A stretch of DNA of 64,000 nt from Pseudevernia furfuracea (taxonomy: Eukaryota; Ascomycota; Lecanoromycetes; Lecanorales; Parmeliaceae). Location: assembly GCA_022315425.1 (NCBI GenBank), contig JAIUPT010000038.1, positions 1,302,001-1,366,000 of the forward strand. Direction: 5' to 3'. A model generated the notes under the pieces. It searched no databases. It worked only from the letters and a program-made list of their open reading frames with translations, and had not been told where the DNA came from. This document shows, piece after piece, positions 48,744-61,807 of this stretch; positions within the stretch are counted from its first letter, which is position 1; each line of letters starts with the position of its first letter. A program made the translations under genes and the position numbers.

Positions 48744-49223
48744 ATGCACTATTCGAATATCAATTCGAACGACTTCAATATTCTCGATGCGGCTGATGAT
48801 CAAGTTATCAATCTAATCGTCACGAAAGTTCTCGAACATAGTCTCATAACTGCGAATTCCGTGAATCTCCTCACTCGAGTCGTCGTAGATTCAGACTGCT
48901 CTCGTTATTCTTTCGCGAATCGTTCGATGTTCATTATCTACGAAAAGATTTATTCTCGATCGATCAAGAACATCGAGAGAAGCGAAGTGCAGTCTCAAGA
49001 CTGTGACATTATTAACCTCGACTGTGTGATTAGAAGAGAGTGTGTGACAGTCACTCTACGAAATGTCTTATATATGTTCGATATGAACGTCAACCTTCTC
49101 TCGATCGATAAACTTCTAAACTCCGATATCGCTATCTTCTTTCATAAGATAGAGTGTACTCTTATCAAGAACGATCTAAAGCTTATCGATACTCGCAATC
49201 GTGATCTCTTCTTTTTGAATCTC
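48744..49223 (+). pseudogene. Copia pre-integrase fragment
   Basis: Open stretch of 160 codons. NVLYMFDMNVNLLSIDKLL-like sequence followed by DIAIFFHKIECTLIKND matches the GAG-pre-integrase region of copia polyproteins. In-frame stops close both ends, and no intact polyprotein frame extends from it. Confidence 0.7.
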
Positions 49224-49856
49224 TGACAGAGTCGAAACAGTGCTTTAATCGTCTACAGTGTACTCTCGAATCTTATTCATTAACTCTGACATGCTCGCAT
49301 GAGTTATTTGAGTTAGAACAATCTAAATAAGCTTTTAAATATGATCGTTGAGATGAACTTCATTAAGAACATTACGAAGAAGTACACTTATAAATGTTAT
49401 ATCATAAAACGTCAAAAGACTATCTCTTATAATAGTCTCATAGAGTCAGAAACGCAGTCTAACGAATTTGTTTATAGTGATCTCGTAGAGTCTCTATCTT
49501 CTACTGAATTCAATAACTACAGATACTTTATAATATTCAAGAATAATTTTATCTTCTACTCTAAAGTGTACTATATTCGTTATAAGAGTGAAACGTTTAT
49601 TATATTCTTACGTTTTAAAGTCTTTCTAGAGTCACGAAGCTATAAGATCTATCGTATTCGCCTCGACAATAAGAGAGAGTATATATTTAAGATCTTCTTG
49701 AATTATCTTCTTTAGTGCGAAATTAGATAGAAGCTCACTGTATCTAAGAACCTCGAAATAAACGAGACGATCGAACGTTTTAAGCAGATCTTACTGTATA
49801 AGATACATTTTATACTACTAAGTTCTCAGCTCAACAAGTCTTTCTAACTCGAAATC

Positions 49857-50336
49857 GTGATCATCATTAATTATTTGATGTTGCGATCCCTCAACGTTCG
49901 AATCATTGTAACGTCATTTGAGGCTTTTCATTATCGAAAGCTCATTTTATCTCATCTGCGAACGATTGATTTCATCGTCTATGCGTTAAAGCGTATTCAA
50001 AAGAAACTCGTGAATAAAAGCGAAAAGTGTGTTCTTCTGAAATATGAAGAAAAGTTTATTTTCCGTCTATATAATCTCATTAAGAAGAAGATTATTCGAG
50101 TTAATAATGTTTACTTCGTTAAGAAGCGTTCCTTGATTGTGAATCTCGAAGAAAAGACGAACGCTTATGAGCTCTCGATTAAGCGACAACGTCTTCATGT
50201 ATTAACATTCGCTATAGAGGAGACACTTAATGAACAGCGTATTATTAACATTTCGAAAGACATTGCTCTTATTATAAAGCTTTTAACGACTGTATCTGTA
50301 TCTGCAATAAATAGATCAAGATCAAATTTTCCATAA
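49857..50336 (+). pseudogene. Copia integrase C-terminal fragment
   Basis: Contains KRIQKKLVNKSEKCVLLKY and FIFRLYNLIKKKIIRVNNVY, the copia pattern of K-L-x-x-R-S-E-K-...-Y-R-L-Y-N-...-V. The integrase core and flanking segments are broken by stops. Confidence 0.65.
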
Positions 50337-51185
50337 TTAGCTAAAAAGCAGACGTCTACATTAAAGCCCTCGTCTCTCGCACGAGTCGTATCATCGATCG
50401 CGTTCGCGCGAGTCTCTCGATTAATTGCTGCATTATCAGCTATCGAAAGAATAACTCGTTTTCTCATTGTCGTCGAAATGATTCGCGAAGATCTCGAGCT
50501 AAGTGCGATTCAAAGAATACTTCTTGATTATCTCGACACTACGATTTCGAATCTACGAGATTTATCATTTAACCCTCTTTCGAGAACATTCGCGACCTTT
50601 GCGCTACTAACGAATCATATCAATAAATCGAATATTTTTAAGCCGACGACCTATCAATAGACTATTTTCAATCAACTCTCTCGTATGCACTGAGAGCTCG
50701 CCATGCAAGACGAATACAAATCTCTTATAAACAATAATACTTAATATCTGATTCAGACGTCTTCAGATATTCATATTCTGAGAGGTCGCTGAGTCTACAT
50801 CGTGAAGCGAGACCTCGCTAAGAAAGTTACTCGTTATAAGACTCGCTGAGTGATTCGAGAATTCGAACAGCAGAAGAATCGTGACTATCATAACACGTTC
50901 GTCTCAGTGATCAAGCTTATGAGTTATAAGACGATCTTTGCTCTGATAGCGATTCTAAATTAAAACGTAAAACAAATAAACGTTAAAATCGTCTTTCTCT
51001 ACGATAACGTTCAAGAGACGATTTATATACGATAGCTCGATGATTTCAGCAAGAACGACATCAAAGTTTATAAGCTAAATAAGACTCTTTATAAACTCAA
51101 GCAATTTCTTAGAATTTGATATTAACACTTCTCGAAGTACATAAAGAAATTCGAACTAATACTTATCGAATCGAACGAGAGTGTC

Positions 51186-51428
51186 TTTATGAACGTCAAG
51201 AAGAGCATTATTGTAGCCCTCTATGTGAATGATATATTAATCATCGATCTCAGCAAAATCGACATTCAACGTATCAAAAAGACTCTCAATAACAAGTTTC
51301 ACATGTTCGACTTGAGACCTTGCGTCTATTATTTAGACATGATCGTCAAAAGAGATCGTATCGTCGACATTCTTCGCCTGAGACAAGTAGTCTATGTCAC
51401 TCGTTTCTTAAAGCATTTTAACTGTTGA
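51186..51428 (+). pseudogene. Copia reverse transcriptase fragment with altered active site
   Basis: IVALYVNDILIIDLSKIDIQ corresponds to the copia Y-V-D-D box, with the first Asp replaced by Asn (a GAT to AAT type change). FHMFDLRPCVYYLDMIVKRD continues the palm domain. Loss of the catalytic Asp alone would inactivate the enzyme. Confidence 0.75.
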
Positions 51429-52437
51429 AGTCTTAATTCAGTCTTCACGTCTCTGAAAACCAGTCGCAAGCTACAATCTGCGAAAGAGAACTATGTTGTC
51501 TCGAGAAAGCTATGCGAGAATTATTAATTCGTCGTGAGATCCCTCATATATGTTATGTTAAAAACTCGTTCTGATATCGTCTATGCTGTCTCTCTTGTCA
51601 GTCGCTATTCAATTAATTCGACCCAGACACACTGAAATGCAGTGATTCGAATCTTTCGATATCTTAGAGACACGATACACTACGAACTCGTGTACAAAGA
51701 ATCTCTTTAAGCCCTCATCGAGTATATCGATTTCGATTGAGCTGACGACTCGACTCGAAGATCTATCTTCGACTATCTATTCAACGTCGATAGCGGCGTC
51801 ATCAGCTGATCATCAAAGCGTCAAGTCATCGTCGCGTTATTCACTTGCGAAGTCGAGTATATCGATCAAACGTTGACTATCAAAGAAGTTATTTGACTAA
51901 AAACTCTTCTTAATCAACTTCTGCGACCTCGAGACTCTAACTCGAAGATCATTATAATCTTCGACGACAATTAGAGCGCAATTGCTCTCGTCAAGAACGC
52001 TTAGTTTTATACTCGCATCAAGCACATTAACATCGCCCATCATTTCGTGCGTGAAAAAGTCAATAACGACATCGTGAATATGCAATTCGTATTCACGGAT
52101 AAACAAATAATCGACGATCTCATTAAAGCTCTCTGTCTCGACAAATTCGTTGTCTTTCGCGATGCTCTTGAAGTGAAATCAGTCTTAGAATATTCTCTCA
52201 GCGTTAAAGACTAACTCTCAGCGCTCTTGCTTTTAATCTGAAGTCGTTAATTTCAGAGAAGTAACGTTATTCACCTTATCTGTGAACGTCAAATCTTTAA
52301 TATTCTTTCGATGTCTCTTGTCTCAAATTCTTAACATCTTTTCGACGTCTTATTTCAGCGTCTTCTTACTTCAATTCGAAGTTGCCGACTTCAAGAAAGA
52401 CGTCTATCAAACCCTCAGCCTCTTTCGAGTCTCATAT

Positions 52438-52650
52438 ACTTATTCTTGAACTGCCGCAACTGCCGCTGGCGTGTCGCCCTTATTCGGTTTATCACCATGG
52501 CCCCTGAATGAATACCATACCCTCGGGCCTCGTTCAGGTCTCGTTCGACGCCTCAGCGCTGAATTTCGTCGCTATCACACGCCCGACCGCTGCTGCAGTC
52601 AGTTATGAGGTTTTCTTTCACTGCTTCTTGTTCCACCCTCTCATATATTC
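52438..52650 (+). other. GC-richer island at the 3' end of the copia element
   Basis: A stretch with CTGCCGCAACTGCCGCTGG and other C-rich sequence, clearly less AT-rich than the coding part on its left. It lies between RNase H and the 3' LTR. It may be a less RIP-affected 3' untranslated region or a captured host fragment; no gene is recognised in it. Confidence 0.45.
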
Positions 52651-52776
52651 ACCGACCTCGTTTTGATAGAAATTTGATGTGCACCAGGTCTATTTCAAAG
52701 AAAACTTTCAAAAAACCGCCTTTTTTCGAAAAATGGAAGTTTTGTATAAAGGACCAGAACGGATTTTTATATGTCT

Positions 52777-52843
52777 TCGAATTTGATATAGTCGTTTTCA
52801 GAACTTGGTTCGAATTTGACATAGTCGTTTTCAGAACTTGGTT
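52777..52843 (+). repeat. Two tandem copies of a 33-bp unit
   Basis: TTCGAATTTGATATAGTCG followed by TTTTCAGAACTTGG is repeated once with one substitution, just upstream of the 3' LTR. Confidence 0.85.
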
Positions 52844-52950
52844 TCTTCACTTTTGTGAACCGGACTTCGCGCTAACCCGATTGGGGTTTTTTGCGTCGCG
52901 AAGTGCGAAAATCGTGTTTTCGCATTTTTGAGTATGCGAGCGAAGGGGAG

Positions 52951-53056
52951 TGTCAAAATTCGGGTCACGTGATGCGCTAAGGCGCATCCTCATAGTCGCT
53001 CTTTACTCTCGTAGCATTCTATAGTTAACAACTAAGTGTCCTACCACCTATTCTTG
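52951..53056 (+). repeat. 3' LTR of the copia element
   Basis: About 106 bp starting TGTCAAAATTCGGGTCACG and ending TATTCTTG, preceded directly by the purine tract GAGCGAAGGGGAG (52938-52950). It lacks the 13-bp duplication seen in the 5' LTR and the terminal ACA. Confidence 0.8.
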
Positions 53057-55895
53057 AATCATATCTCTTTTATCGAATCAAATATTGCGTTATTACTTGC
53101 TTAGCTCGATCGTAATAACGTTATCGCTTTCTTACTAGACGTTCGATCTTATATTTATTCTTATTATTTATCACGACAACGAGCGATACGATAAACTAAC
53201 GTTTATACGAATCTGAGACAGATGCGATAGCTGATTTGAGATATATTATTAATATAACGTCGTAAATCTTCATGATAGAAGATAGCTTAAGACGATAAGC
53301 AAGTCGTTTAATGCGTTCGATAACTTCGAATAATTTAATGAATTACTAATCAAGTTTTCGTGACTGCATATCGATTATTTGATAGTCTCTGTGAAGACGT
53401 AAATACACGTACTCTTCAATCTTAAAGAATATAAATATATGCTTAACGTCGTAATACTTCTTTATGCGTACTGAGACGAAGGTTAATACGTTCTGTGCAT
53501 CGATATGCTCAGGGCGATAAGGGGCATCAATCGAAAAGATATCAACTGTAGCAGAGGAGGCTTCTGCGAAAGGCTTCTCAATAGATATCCGTACTGCTAT
53601 GACGCGTTGCTCTGAGGGTGATATCGCGACAGACGTTGTTGACGTAGTTAAAGCTTCTTGCGAAGTAGGGTTAATAGACGTTGATGCTTCTTGAGCTGAA
53701 GCTTGCGACAGATCGTCAGCTTCGATAAGATCGTTGAGATCGAGATCGTTAATGCTTAGCAAATTCAATGATTCTTTGACTTTGAATTCATAAAGAACTT
53801 CTATAAAGGCTAGATACGTTGAACTGTATTTACTAGAGTTATTAAGAATAGCAGTAAGTTACGATAGCACGACTAATCATAGATCTTAAGACACTATGAG
53901 AATAAAATAACGTAAGACTATTTCGACAATCTTATTCGACTTCTCGAATTATTTATTAGTTTAAAAATATCAGACTGTGAAATATAACAAATCGACGTTA
54001 AGCAGCTTAAGAATTTGTTATTACAATTACTCGACGAATTTACGATCACGATCAAATATAATAATTTATAATAGATCTCAGTTAAGTAATAGAAGTCTAA
54101 TCAACAAGTAATAAACTCATTAAGTATCGTTTTATATTAAGATATCTAAGATAAGAATAATGATCTTGCTGACTTTCTTCGTTACTAATATAATATAGTC
54201 AAGACTAAAGAGAGTCTTTAATAAGATCAAGATGAAGTCAATCGTAATTATATGAAATAAGCGTGACGAAGTGTATATTAATTATAGAGATTCATAAGAC
54301 GAATATCGAAAAGTCTAATGTAATTAATAGTGAGAATAGTGTGGTAAATATTTATATAATTTAATAGACATATTAAAGATATAAATATTACGAGTTAACT
54401 TCTTATAAGTACGAGCATAGTCTAAGTGATTCATTTTATTATAAATTAATTTAAAGATCTTATACTTCAAGACTCTTATTAACACGCACAGTCGTATTTT
54501 AATATCGACATTATTAAAGTAGAGTAAGTCGTTGATGAGCTTATATAATAGTTCAATAGTATTCTTCTCTAGCTCTATATTTGTCTTAATAGTAATAATA
54601 ATTTTAATTCATTTTGATTTATTCTAATAGCCCTTTGTTATTCGATTGCGAAAGACTTTATTAACGAATATTATACTAATAGAGAATAAGTTAACGAAAT
54701 TAAGAATAAAGTCTTTTTTAAATCGATCTAAGACTGAGACTACTCTACTTGTTAGTCGTAATAAAATATTTAATATAATGTTAATTTTGTCAAACTTATG
54801 TCTCAGCTTAATACGAAAGCGTTATAAGTACTTCGAAATTCGAATCAAGCGTAAGTTAAGCTTTTCGATAAATATAATATTCATATTACTTTAACGTATA
54901 ATATTAATAACTGCGAAGTGATCTATGTAGACGATAATAATTCTTAAAGCTATAATAGCTTTAATTAAATAACGAATCTTCTTGACTATCTATATTATAT
55001 TAATTATCTTTAACTTAGTTAATTAATATCGAGTTTCTACTGACGTAAGTTAGTTATTAAAAAAGAGAATTAACTATAAAGACTTCTGCTTGAGGGCGTC
55101 GTTGATTTTAACGACGTCTGTTAAAGACTTTTATAACAAAGAGTTAATGACTGCGAAAGCGTCTGTTAAAAACTTTAATAAAGGATTATCGTTCTTGACA
55201 TAATAGATGTAAGCTTCGAAGTCAAATTTCTTGTTAATATCAAGGTTTATATATAGTTATCTGTTGAGATTATAATAATATAACATTGTGATAGAATCGA
55301 AAATTTCTTAAAGTTAATAATATATATTGAGTTCTTTTGACGTTAACGTTTATAGATATACTTTATTAACTTTAGTTTTACGAGTACTTTTCGTAATACT
55401 TCTATAGTTACGATTAAGAAGCGTTTTTCGTTTTTATAAAGACTTAATAATAACGAAATAATAAGATATATATTGCTTAAGATAGTCTGTTATTTCAAAA
55501 TAGCGCTTAAGGACTATTAAGATACGTGAAAACTCGAGATTACGAATAGCTATAAGTTTATTCTTCGAGATAATCAAATTTAAGATATCGATATGTTAAT
55601 CTAATAACTATACTGAGAGATACTCTAAAAAGACTTTCGCAGATATTAAATAAATGTTTATATTAGACAATACTTAAAAGACGAGATTGAGATATTTAAG
55701 ATACTCTTTTAACGAGATAAAGAAGATAACTATATTATTAATATATGCTTTATAAAAACATCGAAATAATCGAAGAATTCTATTAATTATTCTTTGAACA
55801 TAGACGAGCGAATTGCGATAATTAGTATATATAAAAGAATAAGGTAGGGCTGAGCTAAAATACCTTAAATTTGTATGTGTAGCCAATGATAAATT
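53057..55895 (-). mobile_element. Gypsy element, middle part: reverse transcriptase to chromodomain
   Basis: Minus-strand order from right to left: reverse transcriptase palm (55886-55674; KAYINNIVIFF, where family members have YIDDI), RNase H and integrase sequence too altered to read, integrase C-terminus (53768-53346; YDVKHIFIFFKIEEYVYLRL, HRDYQIIDMQSRKLD), then VIERIKRLAYRLKLSSIMKI and the start of the chromodomain (YKIERLVRKR) reaching the copia junction. Heavy A/T bias and stops at former Trp and Gln codons point to RIP. The catalytic Asp pair is replaced by Asn-Asn. Confidence 0.75.
53346..53768 (-). pseudogene. Gypsy integrase C-terminal fragment
   Basis: 140 codons open on the minus strand. 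APYRPEHIDAQNVLTFVSVR and KKYYDVKHIFIFFKIEEYVY are the integrase tail of fungal gypsy elements, just before the chromodomain. The N-terminal half of this stretch is a Ser/Thr/Gln-rich linker. Confidence 0.75.
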
Positions 55896-56284
55896 CTATC
55901 TGATTTCCTCCTTCGGTTAGCGCCCGTATAGCGTCTTTTAGGCCTTTCGAGCGCCCTCATCAAAAAAATGGGTGTCATCTTTTTGCAACTTCAGACACTC
56001 TATTCTCTTCACGTATGATATCTTCAAATTTTTGTCAATTATACAACTCAACTTGCGCATTTCAACGCTGCAAGAATTATCAAATTCGGTCTATTATCGA
56101 TAGAGTAAAGTAGGATTCCAATATCACTGCCCAGCCGCTTACTCAGAGTCTTGGCGAGTCTTGGCATCAATTCATTGTTGATCCGCTCATTTCTTCTTTC
56201 CACCATTATTCTTCCATCATTTCATTATGAACTCATTCGTCGTCGGTATCCTGTCTTCATATATCACCAAGTCGTTGAGATACA

Positions 56285-56818
56285 ATGCTCCGCTTTCTGC
56301 TCTATTTTAACGCTTTCACTGACGCGTTTAGACGGCCCCTGAGCGAATCTAGCATCGTCGGCAATCGAGGCAAAAGACCAGCTACCACACCTCATAACAA
56401 GCGTGAAAGACCTTCCAAAAGGCCTCGAACGGACTCGCAGCCCTCGAGTTCACCTATGCCCTCTTCCCAAGCCAGCATTTCAGCCTCAGACGCGTCCTCG
56501 CCGCCCCCTTCCCAAACCTCCCAAGACGCGTCACATTCTCCTCCAGGGAATCAAGAAGCCAATGAAGAAGCACTTGATGCAGACCCTACAGAAGAATCGC
56601 TGAAAGACATATCGAATGACTTCTTTGAAGATATAGAGCTTTTAGACGATCTACCACCTTCCAGCCCTTACTTGGGTCCCCCGCAGCCTCCAGCACGGCT
56701 TCGACGCTACATTGCACGACATCCTTACACAGAAGAACCGAAGCGTCACTATTTGAGTTTCATGAATGTCATTTGCAACCGTTGCGACGTCGCGTCCTTC
56801 AAGAATGAGACTAAGAGA
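56285..56818 (+). pseudogene. Helitron polyprotein, N-terminal segment
   Basis: 178 codons open. A Ser/Pro-rich tract with two basic patches (GNRGKRPATTPHNKRERPSK) is followed by YLGPPQPPARLRRYIARHPY, then ICNRCDVASF, a Cys pair of the kind found before the Rep domain in Helitron proteins. A single TGA after NETKR interrupts the frame, which then continues with CCDKGNTEV. The first Met may not be the native start. Confidence 0.65.
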
Positions 56819-58828
56819 TGATGCTGTGACAAGGGAAACACCGAGGTCGCTGGGCCTGAAACAGTCATTGAGGAAGACCAGCCTGAGGAGAACGACCCGG
56901 TCTTTGAAACGCGTGTAAACGACCCAGCGAACCCAGTGAACCAGGACGAGAATGTTATAAATAAGATCCTGCACTCTTTGAAACCAGAAACGATTACCCT
57001 CACCGACGACTGCAAGGAATTCCGTCGTCACAGCGTTCAATACAATAATGTCGCCTTCATGGCCTCACAGTAGATTACTATAAACCATGCTGTTGCACCA
57101 TATACGTGCAAAGTCTAGAGAGCAATTATCACCCACATGCTCGCCCTGGCGCCGCCTGAGGGTGAAAAGTCGACATTTGATCAAATCTACATTATGAATA
57201 ACACTCAGAAACAGACTACATATCGATATAATCTTCTTTCGGTGCTTCTTTTAGTGCTAATAGACACGCCTAGACACGACTTCAACGAGAATACCAGTTA
57301 ACCTCTTCACCGCAAAATCGCTAGACACCTGAGGGGCATCAATTCATATATTCAATTTCTCAAGTCTACGAGTGACAGACTGATAAACGAGATCAACATT
57401 CAGGGCTATAAGCTGCTTCACGAAAACTCGAATCATTATAATGCACGAATCTACAATCGCTCTACTTCGAATGAGGTTGCTATTGCATAAGAAGGTGATG
57501 CGAATGACTCTCTGAGTGTATCTGTGACTAAAGACGTGTTGATAGAGACTCAGAGTGATGAGAGATATAATATTTTATACTGATATTCAGTCTACATGTT
57601 ATTACGCTATCCTCTTATCTTCCCATTCGGCGAACCGTTCTGACACTATAATATTTCGAATATCAGTCATGCAATGAAAGAAAGCCTTCATGCCCGACGA
57701 ACCAGGTCTAACGAACAGCCCAGGCCTGACGAACAGCCTTTACGAGTAACGAGTCGAACCGACAGAGATGACTCTACACGCGTTATCATCGTCTTATTCT
57801 ACAAGTATAAGATGTCTTTCTTTCGTCTTACACGATCACTAACTATGTGTGCATAGATATCTTATACAAATTCGACGAGATAGATTCAATCGACTCCTTC
57901 ACTGCGAACGACTGCTGTAACATTTCGTCTGCGATACATACGTGACTGTAGAAAGCAATCGACTTCAATGAGTCAAGATCAATCAAAGAACGATACGCTC
58001 TGAGTTATATCAAGTGGTCCGCGAGGCTTAAGAGACTGAGGTCACTACTGACAACGAGGCTGACAAGTAACGAATCGTTCTTTCTTTTAGCTACTATGAA
58101 GGCTCACGATTCATGAAACAGCTATATCAGAACGTCATTGCCCTGTCTACGAAGTTCGATCGATTAGACTTCTTTATCACGTTCATCTGCAATCTCAATT
58201 GAAAGGAGATCAAGAAGAATCTTCTGTCAGACGAACGACTCACTAACCGCTCGAATCTGATCGCTAGAGTGTTCAATTAGAAGCTGAGGGCTCTACAGCA
58301 CGATATCAGAAAGAAGAAGATTCTTGATGAGTTCTGCTGTTCTTTTGTAGTCGTTGTAGACCTTCTTTCACCTCTCGTTCCCTCAGTTCAATAGACAGTT
58401 GACGATATGTTAGTCAGGCTGTCAGTGCAGGTTCTAAATCGTCCCTGAGGGTCTTTCTGACACGGTTCAGGGCCCTTATACGCAGTAAACCCTGTTAGTT
58501 AGCCCTGCGATATCGTCAAAAAATTTCTTTTATCTCAAGACCCCGATCTACGAACGATTGAATTTTTGCATAGCTCTAACCCTAACTAATTTTTGCCCTG
58601 TCAGATCGAATTTTAGTATATGTCTATATTATAGAGTTTCAAAAAAGAGGTCTTTCGCATGCTCATATTCTTATTATATTGTATTCTAAGAATCGAATCC
58701 TCAGCGCAGCTGAGGTAGACGCGACTGTCAGTGCTGAGATATCGAATACACGTCTATATTCGAATCTCTTTGCTATCGTGACCAGGTGTATACTCCACGA
58801 CAATTGCAGTCATTATGTCATCACTAAA

Positions 58829-59215
58829 ATAGATGCGGTCCCGCCCTGCTGAGACTCGAATAAGGACGAATGCAGCAAGCGGTTTCCGAAGGCCTTCTGT
58901 GATCAGACTGTCTTTCAGCCGAACTTCGGATATTTCACGTATCGTCGACGTAGACCTGCTGCGGTCTCAGAGGATGAATTCAAGTAGAATTGCTGAGTGG
59001 TGCCCTATAGCCCCTATCTATCGGCCAAATATGACGCTCACATCAACGTTGAGATCTGTGCTAACGTCAAGGCGTGCAAATATATCTTCAAGTATGTTCA
59101 CAAGGGCAGCGATCGGGTCAGTCTTCGAATAGTACGCGAGGACGACAACAGAGGTCAGGACGCTGCAGGTCTAGACTCAGTGAACGAGGTTCAAGAGTAT
59201 CGAGACGCACGATAA
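58829..59215 (+). pseudogene. Helitron Rep-helicase fragment (central part)
   Basis: In the main frame, KYDAHINVEICANVKACKYI and FKYVHKGSDRVSLRIV match the conserved central region of Helitron proteins, where family members read CHINVE...K.LFKY..KG.D. Preceding residues CCDSNKDECSKRFPKAFC give a Cys pattern typical of the family. A TAG interrupts it near 58986. Confidence 0.7.
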
Positions 59216-60377
59216 GTAGGCTCTGCGAAGGTTTACTAAAGAATATTTGATTTCAAACTATACGATCAAGGTCTTAAGATAGAACGATTGAATCTTCACC
59301 TTTCTAATGATCAAAATATTCAATTCGACGACGACGTTGATCTCGCGAAGATAGTTGAGAAAAGCAGCGAGCGTCAAATCAAATTGTTGACCTTCTTTGA
59401 ACTCAATCAAAAGCGTTAACGATAACGGGACGTACAAGATCTCTTCTATATCGATCTATCGAATCGATACGTCTAGATAAAGGGCTGGAATTCACGTTAG
59501 AGGTCTACGAATATCATTGCTCGCATATATTACATTAATTCGAACGCAGACGAACTCTTCTATCTTCGCTATCTTCTGTTAAACGTATCGAATTCTATAT
59601 TCTTTGAGAATCTACGAACGATAAACGACAATATTATTTTCAGCTTTTATGATATCTATACGACAAGAGGTCTACTACATAACGACGCGAAATGAGATCA
59701 GATCTTAAAGAAAGCAGATGTCTGACAGAGTGAAGAATGTTTACGAAGTCTCTTCGTGATGATTCTACTTAATTGTGAACTCAGTGATTCTTTGAATCTA
59801 TGAAATAAGCATAAAGAGAGATATGTTGATCAATTTCTTTGCTGTCCGAAAGCACCTCAAGTCTCAAGCGCGAGAAAATAATCGCGCTATTGAGATAACA
59901 AAACATCACGAACTTCTTGAGTGTGATGTTTTCGTATTTTTGATAATTGTTCTTTCAAAAATCTTTGCGCTAGGCGTTTTTTTGGTTTTCGGCTCGCAAA
60001 ATACATATCTCTCCTCTTTCACCTTATCACATTTCAAGTCAACTGACATATATTCTTCTTCTTTCAGTCTATCTGACGACTACCTTCACATCCTTCAGAG
60101 CGACTATCAAGGCCTCGCTATATCGAACGATGCGAACGACAGAAAAGACGTCGTTCACGACTTCTATCTTCATTTGATTCAAATTCGCCTGAAGAAAAAC
60201 AACATTAGCTTCATAAGGGATGTTAGTCTAGTCGATTTCGATCTATTAGCAGTACAGCAAGACTACGAGAAGCATTATAACAACGATCGCAATAGACTTC
60301 TTCGCGAGGAACAGAGCTATTAAATCGATACTTGAAATAAGATGTGAACGACTCTTAATGTCGATCAAATCGCTGCT

Positions 60378-61770
60378 GCGGAGGCAATTTGAAACGTCGT
60401 TTTTAATAAAAATGATCAACTCTTCTTTCTGAATGACTATAATGACATCGATAAGACCATACTTCAAAACACCGTATTGCGTAGAGTTCGAGACGAGTTC
60501 AAGGTGGCTATTGCTGTGACCTCTTCTGACATCGCCGTCATTCTTCTTCAGAGTGAACGCATCGCTTATTCTCGCTTCAAGATATCTCTGAATGCTACTG
60601 CTCAGTCTTCTTGCGCGATGTCAAAGACGTTCGACCTCGCTGAGTTATTTCTGATCATCGAGTTGATCTTTTGAGACGAAATTTCTATGTAAAATCGCTT
60701 CGATGTTAAGGTCGTTGATCGTATGCTTCAAGACGTTCGAAGTAACACTGCTCCCTTTGATAAAATAGTCACATGCTTCTGCGATGACTTTCGTCAAATT
60801 CTTTCAGTCGTTAAGAGCGCTGAGTCAGACCGTCTCGCTCGGTTTACGCTGAGGGCGTTTTATCTTTGAAGTCGTATTAGAATTCTCAGGCTAACAGAAA
60901 ATATGAGACTCCGAAACCCCAATTTGACTGATCAAGGCCGCACTGACATGAAGGCTTTTGCTCAGAGTCTTCTGAATGTAGACAACGATATCTCATCAAG
61001 TATCGAAGAACGAGAGATAGTCGATTAAGCTGTTGACTAACTATCGAGTGACTTTATTACTGCACTAATTGATGTTATCTACGATGACCTTGATTCTCAT
61101 CGAACAGCTGAGTTTTACACGTTCAGAGTCATTCTTTATATTCTCAATAAGAACGTCGCTCGATTTAATAGTCAAGTTCTTATCAAGTTTTCTGAAATCA
61201 AGATCGTCTGTAATAGTCGAGATGAAGTTGTTAATGAGAAAGATAACTTTCTTCTGCCTATCGAAACGATAAATGTCTTCGAATCAGTCTCGCTTTCATC
61301 GTATTATCTGAAGTTGAAAGTGAACTGTGTGATTATGCTGCTGAGGAACCTGAAGTCTGTTTAGAGTCTATGCAATGAAACACGTCTACAAGTCAAGAGT
61401 ATTGAATTTAAGATACTCGATTGTCGTATTCTAGAGGGCGAGCATAACGATAAACGACACTATATATCTCGCATCTCTCTCGCTTCACTCGATTCGAACA
61501 GTCTATATGCTTTATTTCGACGTGTTTAGTTCCCTATTCGTCTGGCCTTCAGCATAATCATTAACAAGTCGTAAGGTCAATTCTTACAGCACGTCGACTT
61601 ATGTCTACATCTCGAGGTCTTCGCCCATGATCAGCTATATGTGACCCTCAGTCGAGTCATCAGCAAGGTCGGGCTGTTCATTGTGACCTCAGACGATCTA
61701 TCAAGGAAGCAATCAAGTGCATCGACGAGGTGTATAAGAAACAAAGTGATTAGATAGGTTCTTCTTTCGA
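60378..61770 (+). pseudogene. Helitron Pif1-type helicase domain
   Basis: Starts NVDQIAAAEAI; VAIAVTSSDIAVILLQSERI and DLAELFLIIELIF follow in helicase order, then NCVIMLLRNLKSV, FPIRLAFSIIINKS, stop, GQFLQHVDLCLH and LYVTLSRVISKVG. The Walker A Gly residues and the invariant Gln of KSQGQ are changed, and at least five stops occur. No ATPase activity is possible. Confidence 0.75.
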
Positions 61771-61807
61771 TAGCAACTGGGTAGCAGATAGCAGTAGAAG
61801 AAGTCGA

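Larger units (their letters stand above)
46254..53056 (+). mobile_element. Ty1/copia LTR retrotransposon, degenerate
   Basis: About 6.8 kb bounded by related 106-122-bp LTRs, with a primer-binding site directly after the 5' LTR and a purine tract directly before the 3' LTR. Internal plus-strand fragments occur in copia order: gag-like (48.1 kb), pre-integrase (48.75-49.2 kb; NLLSIDKLLNSDIAIFFHK), integrase C-terminal part (49.9-50.2 kb), reverse transcriptase (51.2 kb; ALYVNDILIID) and RNase H (52.0-52.2 kb; INIAHHFVREK, FTDKQIIDDLIKAL). Many in-frame stops and shifts separate them, and the catalytic YVDD reads YVND. It therefore cannot encode its own replication. It sits inside the chromodomain codons of the gypsy element and is flanked by a long target duplication. 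Confidence 0.85.
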
